Shown piece by piece: positions 32,915 to 40,967 of a stretch of DNA of 64,000 bases; the first letter of the stretch is position 1; every line of letters begins with the position of its first letter. The position numbers and the translations under genes were made by a program. The notes below the pieces were generated by a model. The model worked only from the letters and a program-made list of their open reading frames with translations. It made no database searches and was not told the DNA's origin. This stretch comes from Bradyrhizobiaceae bacterium (GTDB taxonomy: Bacteria; Pseudomonadota; Alphaproteobacteria; Rhizobiales; Xanthobacteraceae). The stretch covers positions 62,001 through 126,000 of the forward strand of contig RXJJ01000015.1 of assembly GCA_003963145.1 (NCBI GenBank), given 5' to 3'.

Positions 32915-33029
32915 TGAGTTTGCTGCGTTTTACTCGCTCTTTTGCAAGGGGACTTGGTTCGTAGGGGCGGAACCCGGACACCGCTTTATCGTTCCCACCA
33001 TGCGCTATTGCGCGGCGGTGGACGAACTC

Positions 33030-34265
33030 ATGGCTACAGCAGATCCCCCTTCGGACGTTCGGCGTCTTCGTAACAACGACCCATCCCCCGAAAGACACAG
33101 ACCCTTGCCGGATCATGACGAGGCGCCTCGGATCGTGCCCGATCATGCGGAGGTGCATTCGGAAAGATCACCTTCCGGCGATACCGATACCTTTGCAAAA
33201 CGCACCCAGAAGACACTTGAGGATCACGCGCCGGCAGGATTGAAGGGCGCCATTCACAAGCATCCGGTCGCGATTTTCGTTTGCGGCGGACTTATGCTGA
33301 TCGGTCTTGTGGCCGGCGTTCTCTGGTACCTGCACGCTCGTCACTATGAGAGCACCGACGATGCGTTCATCGATACCCGGCCCATTCTCGTCAGTCCCCA
33401 GGTCACCGGCAATATCGTTTCGGTCGCTGTGACCGATAACCAGATTGTTCACGTCGGAGACCTGCTCGCAAAAATAGACCCGCGCGATTATCAGGCCGCG
33501 GTCGATCAAGCCGCCGCGCAAATACGACAGGCCGAGGCAACAATTAAGAATCTCGACGCGCAGATTTCCGCTCAGGAAGCGCAGATCGAACAGGCCGGCA
33601 AGCAGGTGGTCGAGGCGCAGGCGGCATTCAGCTTCGCACAGGATGAAAATGCGCGATATCAGGATCTGGTGAAAACCGGATCGGGCACGGTTCAGCGCGC
33701 GCAGCAGGCAGCGTCCGATTTTCAGAGCAAGCGCGCCGCGCTTGACGCCAGCATCGCCGCCAAGACGTCGGCGGAACGGCAGATCGATGTGCTCAGGGCC
33801 CAAAAAGCCGCCGCTGCCGCACAGGTCGACGAGGGCAGAGCGCAGAAGGCGCGCGCGGATGCAAATCTTGAACGAACCGAATTGCGGGCAACCGTTGACG
33901 GCCGTGTTGCCAAGCTGACGGCGGCAGTCGGAGCCTTAGCTGCGCCGGGGCAGGCGATCATGGTCGTTGTGCCGCTGGATGTTTGGGTCACCGCGAACTT
34001 CAAGGAGTCGCAGCTCGCCGACATGCGTGTTGGTCAGCCCGTAACCATCAGTATCGATGCATTCGGCCGGTCGTATCCCGGTCATGTCAACAGCGTGCAA
34101 GCCGGAAGCGGAACGGCCTTCAGCCTTCTGCCGGCGGAGAACGCAACAGGCAATTACGTCAAGGTCGTGCAGCGTGTGCCGGTGAAGATCACCTTCGATC
34201 AGCGTCCGGATGTCGAACTCGGGCCGGGCATGTCAGTCGTGCCGACTGTCACCGTGCGCCCGTGA
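33030..34265 (+). CDS. HlyD/EmrA-type membrane fusion protein
   Basis: This 411-aa adaptor has a 60-residue cytoplasmic N-terminus rich in charged residues, one anchor helix (VAIFVCGGLMLIGLVAGVLWYL) and the EmrA layout. That is DAFIDTRPILVSPQVTGNIVSV with GDLLAKIDPRDYQAAVDQA, an alpha-helical hairpin of about 130 residues, then LRATVDGRVAKLTAAVGALAAPGQAIMVVVPL. It pairs with the DHA2-type transporter 12 bases downstream to export drugs or toxic metabolites across both membranes. ATG 33030 is chosen because of GGTGGAC upstream; ATG 33000 has no ribosome binding site. No outer-membrane channel is nearby. Confidence 0.88.
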   Translation: MATADPPSDVRRLRNNDPSPERHRPLPDHDEAPRIVPDHAEVHSERSPSGDTDTFAKRTQKTLEDHAPAGLKGAIHKHPVAIFVCGGLMLIGLVAGVLWYLHARHYESTDDAFIDTRPILVSPQVTGNIVSVAVTDNQIVHVGDLLAKIDPRDYQAAVDQAAAQIRQAEATIKNLDAQISAQEAQIEQAGKQVVEAQAAFSFAQDENARYQDLVKTGSGTVQRAQQAASDFQSKRAALDASIAAKTSAERQIDVLRAQKAAAAAQVDEGRAQKARADANLERTELRATVDGRVAKLTAAVGALAAPGQAIMVVVPLDVWVTANFKESQLADMRVGQPVTISIDAFGRSYPGHVNSVQAGSGTAFSLLPAENATGNYVKVVQRVPVKITFDQRPDVELGPGMSVVPTVTVRP

Positions 34266-34277
34266 CGGGAGCCGGCA

Positions 34278-35867
34278 ATGGCGGATCAGTCCGGCGAGAG
34301 GCAATCGGAATATGGCGGGGCCAATCCTTGGCTGATCGCCATTCTCGTGGCTGTCGCGACCTTCATGGAAGTGCTCGACACGACGATTGCTAACGTTGCA
34401 TTGCGCTATATTGCGGGCGGGCTTGCTGTCAGCGGTGACGAAGCGTCCTGGGTTGTCACGACCTATCTCGTGGCCAACTCGATCGTGTTGAGTGCAAGCG
34501 GCTGGATCGCCCAGATGTTCGGCCGCAAGAATTTTTTTCTTGTCTGCATCGCCCTGTTCACGGTGAGCTCCTTGTTGTGCGGGATGGCTTGGAGCCTTCA
34601 GGCCCTTCTGGTGTTCCGCATCATGCAAGGTCTCGCCGGTGGCGGCATGACGCCCGTTGCGCAGTCGATCCTCGCCGCCGCCTTTCCTCCGCAGAAACGC
34701 AATCAGGGCTTTGCGCTTTACGGAATTGCCGTTGTTGTCGCTCCGGTGGTCGGCCCGACGCTGGGCGGGTGGCTCAGCGACAATCTGTCGTGGCACTGGT
34801 GTTTCCTGATCAACGTTCCGGTGGGTCTGATCTCACTGGTGCTGATCTATTTCATCATCCCGAGTTCGGATAAGGAAAAGGAGTCGCGCCGGAAACTGTG
34901 GGCGAAGGGACCGGATTTCGACGTCGTCGGCTTTATTCTGGTGACGATTTTTCTGGGCGCGCTGGAGGTTGTGCTCGATCGCGGCCAGATCGATGACTGG
35001 TTCGGATCGAGCTTCATCACCACGTTTGCGATCATCTCCGCCGTCGCCCTGCTGCTCTTCATTCCATGGGAACTCAATCGCGAGCGGCCGCTGATCGATC
35101 TTCAGATGCTGTCGACACGCCAGTTCGGCACATGTTTCATCATCATGCTTGTCACCGGCGCCTTGTTGATCGCGACGACGCAGGTCCTTCCGCAATTGCT
35201 GCAGGATCAGTTCAATTACACCGCGACCCTGGCGGGACTGGCCATTTCGCCCGGAGGGCTGGTGACCATGACCATGATGATCGTGGTGGGACGTCTCGGA
35301 TTTGTTCAGCCGCGATATCTGATAGCGGTCGGCGCGTCGATCTGCGCCTTTGCCATGATCGATCTGCTGCGCATGACGCCGGATGTCGATTTTTCGTTCT
35401 TCGCGTGGTCGCGTATCTATCTCGGCATCGGTCTGCCGCTGATCTTTATTCCCATTACCACGGCCTCATATGACGGCATTCCACCGTCAAAGACAGACCA
35501 GGCCTCCGCGCTCATCAATCTCGCCCGCAATTTCGGTGGTTCGATCGGCGTGTCGCTGTCGCAGGCGGTGCTGGCGCAGCGCTCCCAGTTTCATCAAAGC
35601 CGGCTGGTGGAACATATCGGGTCGTGGAACCCGATTTATAACGACACGCTCAATCAGGTGCAGGCTTATTTCAAGGCGCATATGTGGACCGGCAGCGCAA
35701 GCGGATCGAGTCTCGCTTATGTCGGCAACCTTGTTCTGTCGCAGGCGACCTTGCTCGCTTACATCGACGTGTTCTATTCGCTGGCTGCTGTTGCTGTCCT
35801 GATGGTGCCTCTGGCTCTGTCGTTGCGTCCGGTCAGGAAAACGGGCGGAGCGGCGGCTGCGCATTGA
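34278..35867 (+). CDS. DHA2-family MFS efflux transporter (EmrB-like)
   Basis: This 529-aa transporter has 14 predicted helices, the DHA2 hallmark. The first helix holds the motif VATFMEVLDTTIANVALRYIAGGL. The proton-coupling loop is ASGWIAQMFGRKNFF, and the antiporter motif is GIAVVVAPVVGPTLGGWLSDNLSWHWCFLINVPVGL. It is an inner-membrane proton antiporter working with the preceding HlyD/EmrA protein. Drugs or toxic compounds are the usual substrates; the real one is not readable. It ends convergent with the ybgE-like gene. Confidence 0.9.
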   Translation: MADQSGERQSEYGGANPWLIAILVAVATFMEVLDTTIANVALRYIAGGLAVSGDEASWVVTTYLVANSIVLSASGWIAQMFGRKNFFLVCIALFTVSSLLCGMAWSLQALLVFRIMQGLAGGGMTPVAQSILAAAFPPQKRNQGFALYGIAVVVAPVVGPTLGGWLSDNLSWHWCFLINVPVGLISLVLIYFIIPSSDKEKESRRKLWAKGPDFDVVGFILVTIFLGALEVVLDRGQIDDWFGSSFITTFAIISAVALLLFIPWELNRERPLIDLQMLSTRQFGTCFIIMLVTGALLIATTQVLPQLLQDQFNYTATLAGLAISPGGLVTMTMMIVVGRLGFVQPRYLIAVGASICAFAMIDLLRMTPDVDFSFFAWSRIYLGIGLPLIFIPITTASYDGIPPSKTDQASALINLARNFGGSIGVSLSQAVLAQRSQFHQSRLVEHIGSWNPIYNDTLNQVQAYFKAHMWTGSASGSSLAYVGNLVLSQATLLAYIDVFYSLAAVAVLMVPLALSLRPVRKTGGAAAAH

Positions 35868-35891
35868 GAGATTATTCGTCGCGACCATCTC

Positions 35892-36185
35892 TCAGGGAAT
35901 TGTAAGCAATAGTCCGCCGATCAGGATCAGCATCCACGAACAGGCGGGGCCGAACAGGAAGCGCAGGAATTTGTTGTCCGGCACGTATCCGATGCCGTGG
36001 ATCAGCGTTCCAGCGACGCCGAGCATGACGATCGGCAATCCGGAGTGAAGCCGATGTCCGGAGATATCATGCAGCAGAAATGGGAAGAGCATCAGCATCA
36101 GGCTCGCGACGAGCCCGATTGCGAAGGAAATGAAACGCACGGCTTGCGACAGCCGTGCGTTTCCAGATTGATCAGCGGCGTTCAT
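35892..36185 (-). CDS. ybgE: Cyd operon protein YbgE-like
   Basis: This 97-aa membrane protein is the last gene of the cydPABX operon. It has three hydrophobic segments, FISFAIGLVASLMLMLFPFLL, LPIVMLGVAGTLIHGIGYV and CSWMLILIGGLLLTI, matching the YbgE family found next to cytochrome bd oxidase genes. The start overlaps the cydX stop by 14 bases. Its job is not settled; it is thought to aid bd oxidase assembly or activity. ATG 36185 is chosen over a TTG 30 bp upstream. Confidence 0.8.
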   Translation of the reverse strand: MNAADQSGNARLSQAVRFISFAIGLVASLMLMLFPFLLHDISGHRLHSGLPIVMLGVAGTLIHGIGYVPDNKFLRFLFGPACSWMLILIGGLLLTIP

Positions 36186-36285
36186 CGGAATAGTCGCCCT
36201 GAACCTGCAGCTCAAACCACATAGCGTTCAGAATAGCAAAAGTGCAGGCGAATCCGACACCGAGGACCCATGCAAAATACCACAT
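36172..36285 (-). CDS. cydX: Cytochrome bd oxidase small subunit CydX
   Basis: This 37-aa reading frame begins MWYFAWVLGVGFACTFAILN and continues AMWFELQV, the recognisable CydX/CbdX pattern of one helix opening MWYFAW(I/V)LG and ending in N-A-x-W-x-E. A GGAG ribosome binding site lies before the ATG. The gene sits 12 bases after cydB and overlaps ybgE by 14 bases. CydX is an integral subunit needed for full activity and stability of cytochrome bd. Confidence 0.93.
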   Translation of the reverse strand: MWYFAWVLGVGFACTFAILNAMWFELQVQGDYSDERR

Positions 36286-36297
36286 TGTTGTCTCCGT

Positions 36298-37437
36298 TCA
36301 GTAAAGATGTGAGCCGCTTCCCTCGATGTATTCAGCGGTGACCCTGCCGCGCAGCACATGATAGACCCAACTCGTATATACGACGACGATCGGCAGGAAG
36401 ATGATGGTCGCGCCGAGCATGATCATCAGCGTCATCTGGCTTGAGGAGGAATCCCAAACCGTCAGGCTGGCGTTGGGGTCAAGCGAGGAGGGCAGCATGA
36501 ACGGAAACAGGCTGAGACCTGCCGTCGCAATGATGCTGGCGACGCCCAGTCCGCTCAGGATGAAGGCAAGGCCCTTGCGCTTCGAGCCAACCAGAGCGCC
36601 GGCGGCGAGCAGCGCGACAATCGCGAGGATCGGTGCTGCCTTGGTCCATGGATAGGCCTTGTAGTTTTCAAACCATGCGCCGGCCTTGCGGATCACTTCC
36701 TTGCCCAGCGGGTTCGAGGGGCCGTCATGCACGATCGCGGACGTGATGACAAAGCCGTCGACGCGGTAGGCGACCCACAGCCCTGCAAGGATGAACAAGG
36801 CCACGGCCAGGAGAGATGCAGCCCGGCCCGCCGCTACGGCGCGGGCGACCACGGGGCCGCTGGCCTTGAGAGCGAGATAGCTTGCGCCGTGAGTAACAAG
36901 CATCGCGACGCTGACCAGTCCGCAAAGCAGGGAGAATGGGTTGAGCAGCCCAAACAGATTGCCTTCGTAGGTCATCCGCAGGCTGTCGTCGAAGCGGAAC
37001 GGCACGCCGACGATGACGTTGCCGAAAGCGACGCCGAATATCAGTGCGGGCACAAGTCCGCCGAGAAACAGCGCCCAGTCCCAGGTCGCGCGCCAGCGCG
37101 GATCGGTGATCTTGCTTCTGAACTTGAAGGCCACTGGCCGCAAGATCAAAGTTGCAAGCACCAAGAACATCGCCAGATAAAATCCGGAGAAAGCCGCGGC
37201 GTAGAGCGCCGGCCAAGCCGCGAAGATTGCGCCACCGCCGAGGATCAGCCAGACCTGATTGCCTTCCCAGACGGGGCCGACGGTGTTGATGGCGATGCGC
37301 CGTTCGGTGTCCGTGCGTCCCACGTAGGGCAGAAGCATGGCGACCCCGAGGTCAAAACCATCCATCACCGCAATACCGATCAGTAGTGCGCCGAGCAACG
37401 CCCACCACAGAAGACGGAGAATTTCATAATCGAGCAT
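36298..37437 (-). CDS. cydB: Cytochrome bd ubiquinol oxidase subunit II (CydB)
   Basis: This 379-aa subunit has the CydB opening ILRLLWWALLGALLIGIAVMDGFDLGVAMLLPYVGRTD and the conserved VWEGNQVWLILGGGAIFAAWPALYA segment. Eight to nine helices are predicted. Length and order match the E. coli-type enzyme. CydB supports the heme-bearing CydA subunit and helps oxygen reach the active site. It starts 11 bases after the cydA stop and is followed by cydX. Confidence 0.96.
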   Translation of the reverse strand: MLDYEILRLLWWALLGALLIGIAVMDGFDLGVAMLLPYVGRTDTERRIAINTVGPVWEGNQVWLILGGGAIFAAWPALYAAAFSGFYLAMFLVLATLILRPVAFKFRSKITDPRWRATWDWALFLGGLVPALIFGVAFGNVIVGVPFRFDDSLRMTYEGNLFGLLNPFSLLCGLVSVAMLVTHGASYLALKASGPVVARAVAAGRAASLLAVALFILAGLWVAYRVDGFVITSAIVHDGPSNPLGKEVIRKAGAWFENYKAYPWTKAAPILAIVALLAAGALVGSKRKGLAFILSGLGVASIIATAGLSLFPFMLPSSLDPNASLTVWDSSSSQMTLMIMLGATIIFLPIVVVYTSWVYHVLRGRVTAEYIEGSGSHLY

Positions 37438-37448
37438 GGACGTATTCC

Positions 37449-39017
37449 TTATTCTGCGGGTGCGTAGGCCGCGCGGATCGCGGGTTTCACGTCTGTTTCA
37501 TCGAGGTCCGGACCTGCCTTGACCGTCTTTTGCATCAGGAAAATGTCCACGACCAAAAGCGTCGAATAGAAGAGGACAAAACCTGCGAGTGTGATCCAGA
37601 CGTTGGATGCCGGAAGACTTGAGACGGCGAGGAATGTCGGTAGCACGCCTTCGATCACCCAGGGCTGGCGTCCGACCTCCGCGACGATCCACCCGAGTTC
37701 AGCCGCAATCCATGGCAAGGGCAGGCTGAGGAACGAGACCCACAGGAAGATCCGATAATTCTGCAACTTTCGTTTGCTCGCCAGAATGAAAGCTACGGTG
37801 AACAGGGCGATAAAGTAGAACCCAAGGCCCACCATCACACGGAAACTCCAAAACAGCGGCGAAACGTCCGGAACGGTGCTCCATGCGGCCTTTGTGATCT
37901 CCTCGGGCGTTGCGTTGAGAATGTCGGGCCTGATCTTCTTCAGCAGCAGCGCATAGCCGAGGTTTTTCGCCGTTGTCTCGACAACAGCGCGAGCGCCCGC
38001 ATCTTTCGGATTGGTACGCAGTTGCTGCAAGGCGTTGTAAGCGGCAAGACCGATTCGAATCCGTGTCTCGGCCTCCTTCACAAGATCCTTGATGCCGGGC
38101 AATTGCTTGTCGATCGATCGTGTCGCGATCAGACCCAGCATCCACGGAACTTCCAGTTCGTAACGGGTCTGGTGCGTTTCCATGTCGGGTATGCCGAAAA
38201 TCGCGAAAGACGCCGGCGCCTTCTGCGTGTCCCACATGCCTTCGATCGCCGCGATCTTCATCTTCTGGTTTTCGCCAGCGGTGTATCCGCTCTCGTCGCC
38301 CAGCACGACGACCGAAAGTGCTGCGGCAAGGCCGAAACTGGCTGCGACCGTCATCGAACGCTTGGCGAATTCGATATGCCGGCCACGGAGCATGTAGAAG
38401 GCGCTGATCGACAGTACGAACATGGCGCCAGTGACGTAGCCCGCGCTCACCGTATGAACGAATTTCGATTGCGCGACCGGATTGAACAGCACCGCCATGA
38501 AGTCATAGACCTCCATGCGCATTGTGTCCGGATTGAACTTCGCACCGACCGGATATTGCATCCAGCCGTTTGCGATTAGAATCCAGAGAGCCGACAGGTT
38601 CGAGCCGAGCGCGACAAGCCATGTCACGCACAGATGCTGAACCTTGGTCAGTTTGTCCCATCCGAAAAAGAACAGGCCGATAAAAGTGGCTTCCAGAAAG
38701 AATGCCATCAGGCCTTCGATGGCAAGCGGAGCGCCGAAGACGTCGCCGACATAATGGCTGTAATAGGCCCAGTTCATGCCGAACTGGAACTCCATGGTGA
38801 TGCCGGTCGCGACGCCCATGGCGAAGTTGATGCCGAAAAGCAGGCCCCAGAACTTCGTCATCTGTCTCCAGATTTCGCGGCCGCTCATCACATAAACACT
38901 TTCCATGATGCCGAGTATCACGGCCAGGCCAAGTGTCAGTGGCACGAAAAGAAAATGATAAAGGGCCGTGAGCCCGAATTGCAGACGCGATAGCTGCACG
39001 ACGTCCATGGATGTCAT
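37449..39017 (-). CDS. cydA: Cytochrome bd ubiquinol oxidase subunit I (CydA)
   Basis: This 522-aa subunit carries the hemes and the quinol site of the bd oxidase, which reduces oxygen to water without pumping protons. Heme ligand H21 sits in ALYHFLFVPL; the quinol-loop start GDESGYTAGENQKMKIAAIEGMW and the conserved GRQPW are present. The Q-loop is of the long type, as in E. coli, with an insertion of about 70 residues before FWSFRVMVG. The start is in a 4-base overlap with cydP and has AGGAG nearby. The enzyme is known for low-oxygen affinity and tolerance of cyanide and nitric oxide. Confidence 0.96.
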   Translation of the reverse strand: MTSMDVVQLSRLQFGLTALYHFLFVPLTLGLAVILGIMESVYVMSGREIWRQMTKFWGLLFGINFAMGVATGITMEFQFGMNWAYYSHYVGDVFGAPLAIEGLMAFFLEATFIGLFFFGWDKLTKVQHLCVTWLVALGSNLSALWILIANGWMQYPVGAKFNPDTMRMEVYDFMAVLFNPVAQSKFVHTVSAGYVTGAMFVLSISAFYMLRGRHIEFAKRSMTVAASFGLAAALSVVVLGDESGYTAGENQKMKIAAIEGMWDTQKAPASFAIFGIPDMETHQTRYELEVPWMLGLIATRSIDKQLPGIKDLVKEAETRIRIGLAAYNALQQLRTNPKDAGARAVVETTAKNLGYALLLKKIRPDILNATPEEITKAAWSTVPDVSPLFWSFRVMVGLGFYFIALFTVAFILASKRKLQNYRIFLWVSFLSLPLPWIAAELGWIVAEVGRQPWVIEGVLPTFLAVSSLPASNVWITLAGFVLFYSTLLVVDIFLMQKTVKAGPDLDETDVKPAIRAAYAPAE

Positions 39018-39196
39018 TGATAGGGGCTCCTGTTATTCGAATCCGAAATTGAGTCGTTCAGCAACTGCCCGCGCACGGTGCTGTCATCGATATGAGGCCG
39101 CTGTTTAGGTCCGAATACGAAAAAAGCGGCTGCGAGCACGATGAGAACCTTGATTGAAACGATGATGACGATGTCGCGCCTGAGTTGCTTGATCAT
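39014..39196 (-). CDS. cydP: Cytochrome oxidase putative small subunit CydP
   Basis: This 60-aa protein has a short basic N-terminus (MIKQLRRDIV) and a single helix (IIVSIKVLIVLAAAFFVFGP), then a soluble tail. Its place, directly before and overlapping cydA by 4 bases, matches the small CydP subunit encoded ahead of cydAB in many proteobacteria. The role is probably structural. There is no strong Shine-Dalgarno sequence before the ATG, and a degenerate FNR-like box lies about 40 bases upstream. Confidence 0.82.
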   Translation of the reverse strand: MIKQLRRDIVIIVSIKVLIVLAAAFFVFGPKQRPHIDDSTVRGQLLNDSISDSNNRSPYQ

Positions 39197-39229
39197 GAAA
39201 TACTGTATTCAAAACGAAAGTTGACGAAA

Positions 39230-39243
39230 CTGACGCAAATCAA
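39230..39243. promoter_or_regulatory. Degenerate FNR/FixK-like box upstream of the cyd operon
   Basis: CTGAC-GCAA-ATCAA matches 8 of the 10 defined positions of TTGAT-N4-ATCAA. Its centre lies about 40 bases before the cydP start codon, which is closer than usual for an activating site. Treat as tentative. Confidence 0.3.
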
Positions 39244-39263
39244 ACAATGATCATTTAATTTCT

Positions 39264-39716
39264 TTAGTGCCGGCTGGCGTTCGTCGGCTGCTCCATTCGT
39301 CGCGAGAAAAGATCGACAATGGTGGGACATGCGCCGTGCGGGACGGCGCGGCGACTCAGCGGCTGTTCGAGGCTGATGGATTTACAGGCATGGCGCGCCG
39401 CCAACGCGTTGGCGCTTGAAAGGATCGCGTCGTCGATCGTCGAGCCCGGCATTCTGGCGACCACAAGGTTGTTCAGGCAAAGCTGCTTGCGTGCGTGCAG
39501 GTCGATGTCGATACGATACACGAAAACTGCATGGATGATACCCCTCCGGTCGCGGATGGAGATCATCCCGGTGCGGCCGGCGGGCTGACGGCAGCGGCGG
39601 CGGGCGAAGTTGAGCCACTCGGACAACGAAACGCTCGCATCGTGCAAATAGATAAGCGGATAGGCGTCTCTCGCATCCCGGACGCCCATTGGAAGTGCCT
39701 GAAAATGCTGATTCAT
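39264..39716 (-). CDS. Hypothetical protein, GNAT-like
   Basis: This 150-aa soluble protein contains ISIRDRRGIIHAVFVYRIDIDLHARKQLCLNNLVVARMPG followed by an alanine-rich helix. That is the central beta-hairpin plus helix layout of GNAT-like proteins often found in alphaproteobacteria beside FNR/FixK-type genes. The acetyl-CoA loop is not clear and the N-terminus is short, so enzymatic activity is doubtful. The start at ATG 39716 is 51 bases from a perfect FNR box in the gap it shares with the FNR-family regulator. Confidence 0.6.
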   Translation of the reverse strand: MNQHFQALPMGVRDARDAYPLIYLHDASVSLSEWLNFARRRCRQPAGRTGMISIRDRRGIIHAVFVYRIDIDLHARKQLCLNNLVVARMPGSTIDDAILSSANALAARHACKSISLEQPLSRRAVPHGACPTIVDLFSRRMEQPTNASRH

Positions 39717-39766
39717 TGTGTTTCCCCACCGAAGCGGGAAGGTGCGTGTCGCCCCCCTTTTTTGCA

Positions 39767-39780
39767 TTGATGTGCATCAA
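39767..39780. promoter_or_regulatory. FNR/FixK box, perfect
   Basis: TTGAT-GTGC-ATCAA matches the FNR/FixK consensus at all ten positions. It lies in the gap between the GNAT-like gene (51 bases from its start) and the FNR-family regulator, and could act on either. Its centre is 24 bases from that of a second box. Confidence 0.85.
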
Positions 39781-39790
39781 CGACGTCCGC

Positions 39791-39804
39791 TTGATTTAGC
39801 TCAA
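39791..39804 (+). promoter_or_regulatory. FNR/FixK box with matching -10 upstream of the regulator
   Basis: TTGAT-TTAG-CTCAA has 9 of 10 matches. A class II geometry puts the start site near 39839, with an AT-rich -10 (TAATATAAA, about 39821-39829) in the right place, before the regulator's ATG at 39880. This suggests autoregulation. Confidence 0.75.
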
Positions 39805-39879
39805 AAAGAAGCAGCGGCATTAATATAAAACCCGGTCGCCATTCGCATAATTAAGCTTGGCAGGACCGACGGGGCGCTC

Positions 39880-40620
39880 ATGGATACCACCGGACATTGC
39901 ACAGCGTCCGCAGACAAAAACTGCAAGCATGATCGTGGTGAGAACGGATGTGCCGAGTGCGGTATTCGCCCGATCAGTGTCTGCGGTTCGCTTGAGTTGT
40001 CCGAACTGGAAGAATTTGTGCGGATCAGTCAGATCGCATCCTTTACGCCAAAAACCATGCTGTTCGAGCAGGGCGCGCCTGCCGGCTCCGTCTTCAATGT
40101 CACGGACGGCGTCGTGCGGCTCTACAAGTCTTTGCCTGACGGGCGGCGGCAGATCATGGGTTTTGCGTTGCCTGGCGATTTTCTCGGTCTTGCGCTGATG
40201 GACCTTTACGGCGTCACTGCGGAAGCTGTCACCAAAGTGCGGGTTTGCCGATTCGCTCGCCCGGCATTTCTGACCTTTGTCGATGACAAACCACATCTGC
40301 TACGCCGGCTGCATGAATTCGCCGGTCATGAGCTCAGCCTGGCGCAGGATCAGATGCTGTTGCTCGGCCGCAAGACCGCGGAGGAAAAGGTCGCGGCCTT
40401 CCTGATCAACATGCAGGCCCGTTATGCGCGGCTGAGCCCATCATCGGTCACGGTGCCGCTGCCAATGAGCCGGCAGGATATCGCCGACTATCTCGGCCTG
40501 ACCATCGAAACGGTGAGCAGAACCCTGACCAAGCTGGCTCGGGAAAAAATTATTCTCGTGGTTCCCGACGGTGTCAGGCTGCTGAGCAGCGAACGGCTCG
40601 ATCATCTGACAGCCACCTGA
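39880..40620 (+). CDS. fnrN: [4Fe-4S] FNR-family transcriptional regulator (FnrN-like)
   Basis: This 246-aa regulator has a cyclic-nucleotide-binding-like domain and a C-terminal HTH (MSRQDIADYLGLTIETVSRTLTKLARE). Cluster ligands C24, C27, C35 and C123 fit the FNR arrangement of three N-terminal cysteines and one internal, so it likely senses oxygen through a [4Fe-4S] cluster. The recognition helix ETVSR, with E, S and R at FNR positions, predicts binding to TTGAT-N4-ATCAA. Such boxes occur before this gene, before the GNAT-like gene and before the small membrane protein. In this group AadR or FnrN are the usual names. Confidence 0.9.
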   Translation: MDTTGHCTASADKNCKHDRGENGCAECGIRPISVCGSLELSELEEFVRISQIASFTPKTMLFEQGAPAGSVFNVTDGVVRLYKSLPDGRRQIMGFALPGDFLGLALMDLYGVTAEAVTKVRVCRFARPAFLTFVDDKPHLLRRLHEFAGHELSLAQDQMLLLGRKTAEEKVAAFLINMQARYARLSPSSVTVPLPMSRQDIADYLGLTIETVSRTLTKLAREKIILVVPDGVRLLSSERLDHLTAT

Positions 40621-40645
40621 GCGTCTCCATATCGCGCATCTGGTT

Positions 40646-40659
40646 TTGATCAGGATCAA
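40646..40659 (+). promoter_or_regulatory. FNR/FixK box, perfect, before a small membrane protein
   Basis: TTGAT-CAGG-ATCAA matches all ten positions. Its centre (40652.5) is about 41 bases from a predicted start near 40694, upstream of the ribosome binding site AAGGAGAGA of the 33-aa gene. It lies between the regulator's stop and that gene. Confidence 0.85.
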
Positions 40660-40714
40660 ACGTTTTTTCTCGCGTACACGCTAGGCATCTCTCCGCAACA
40701 TAAGGAGAGAGAAA

Positions 40715-40816
40715 ATGCCGGCAGACACCATCGTCGTTGTTGTCGCGGTCGTTTGCGTGTTCGCGGTATTTGCGGCCACATTGATGTGGGCCGACCTTTA
40801 TACCCGCCAGCGGTAA
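40715..40816 (+). CDS. 33-aa single-helix membrane protein under an FNR box
   Basis: The product starts MPADTIVVVVAVVCVFAVFA and continues ATLMWADLYTRQR, one hydrophobic helix and a short cytoplasmic tail. A strong ribosome binding site (AAGGAGAGA) is present, and a perfect FNR box lies 56 bases upstream. It resembles the small single-helix subunits of respiratory oxidases in size and layout, but I do not recognise the family. A rho-independent terminator follows at 40921. Real expression is very likely. Confidence 0.75.
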   Translation: MPADTIVVVVAVVCVFAVFAATLMWADLYTRQR

Positions 40817-40920
40817 ATATCACAGATATTCGTACCGTTTTGCTCTGCTGCGCTTTTGACGTTGTGGACGCTATCATTTTCGCCGGAAAATAAGCTCGCC
40901 TGCGAAAGGGCCATGCAACT

Positions 40921-40957
40921 CGCCCGATCGATCCTTCGATTGATCGGGCGCCTTTTT
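40921..40957 (+). terminator. Rho-independent terminator
   Basis: A 13-bp stem with one weak G-T pair (CGCCCGATCGATC, loop CTTC, GATTGATCGGGCG) is followed by CCTTTTTGC. It lies 104 bases after the 33-aa gene and is convergent to the thiolase gene's end, so it may also work on the other strand. Confidence 0.85.
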
Positions 40958-40967
40958 GCTTAATTGC

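Noticed and set aside
39230-39243. Strong claim that the cyd operon is FNR-activated
   Set aside because: The box matches only 8 of 10 positions and lies too near the start codon; I keep it as a tentative feature only.
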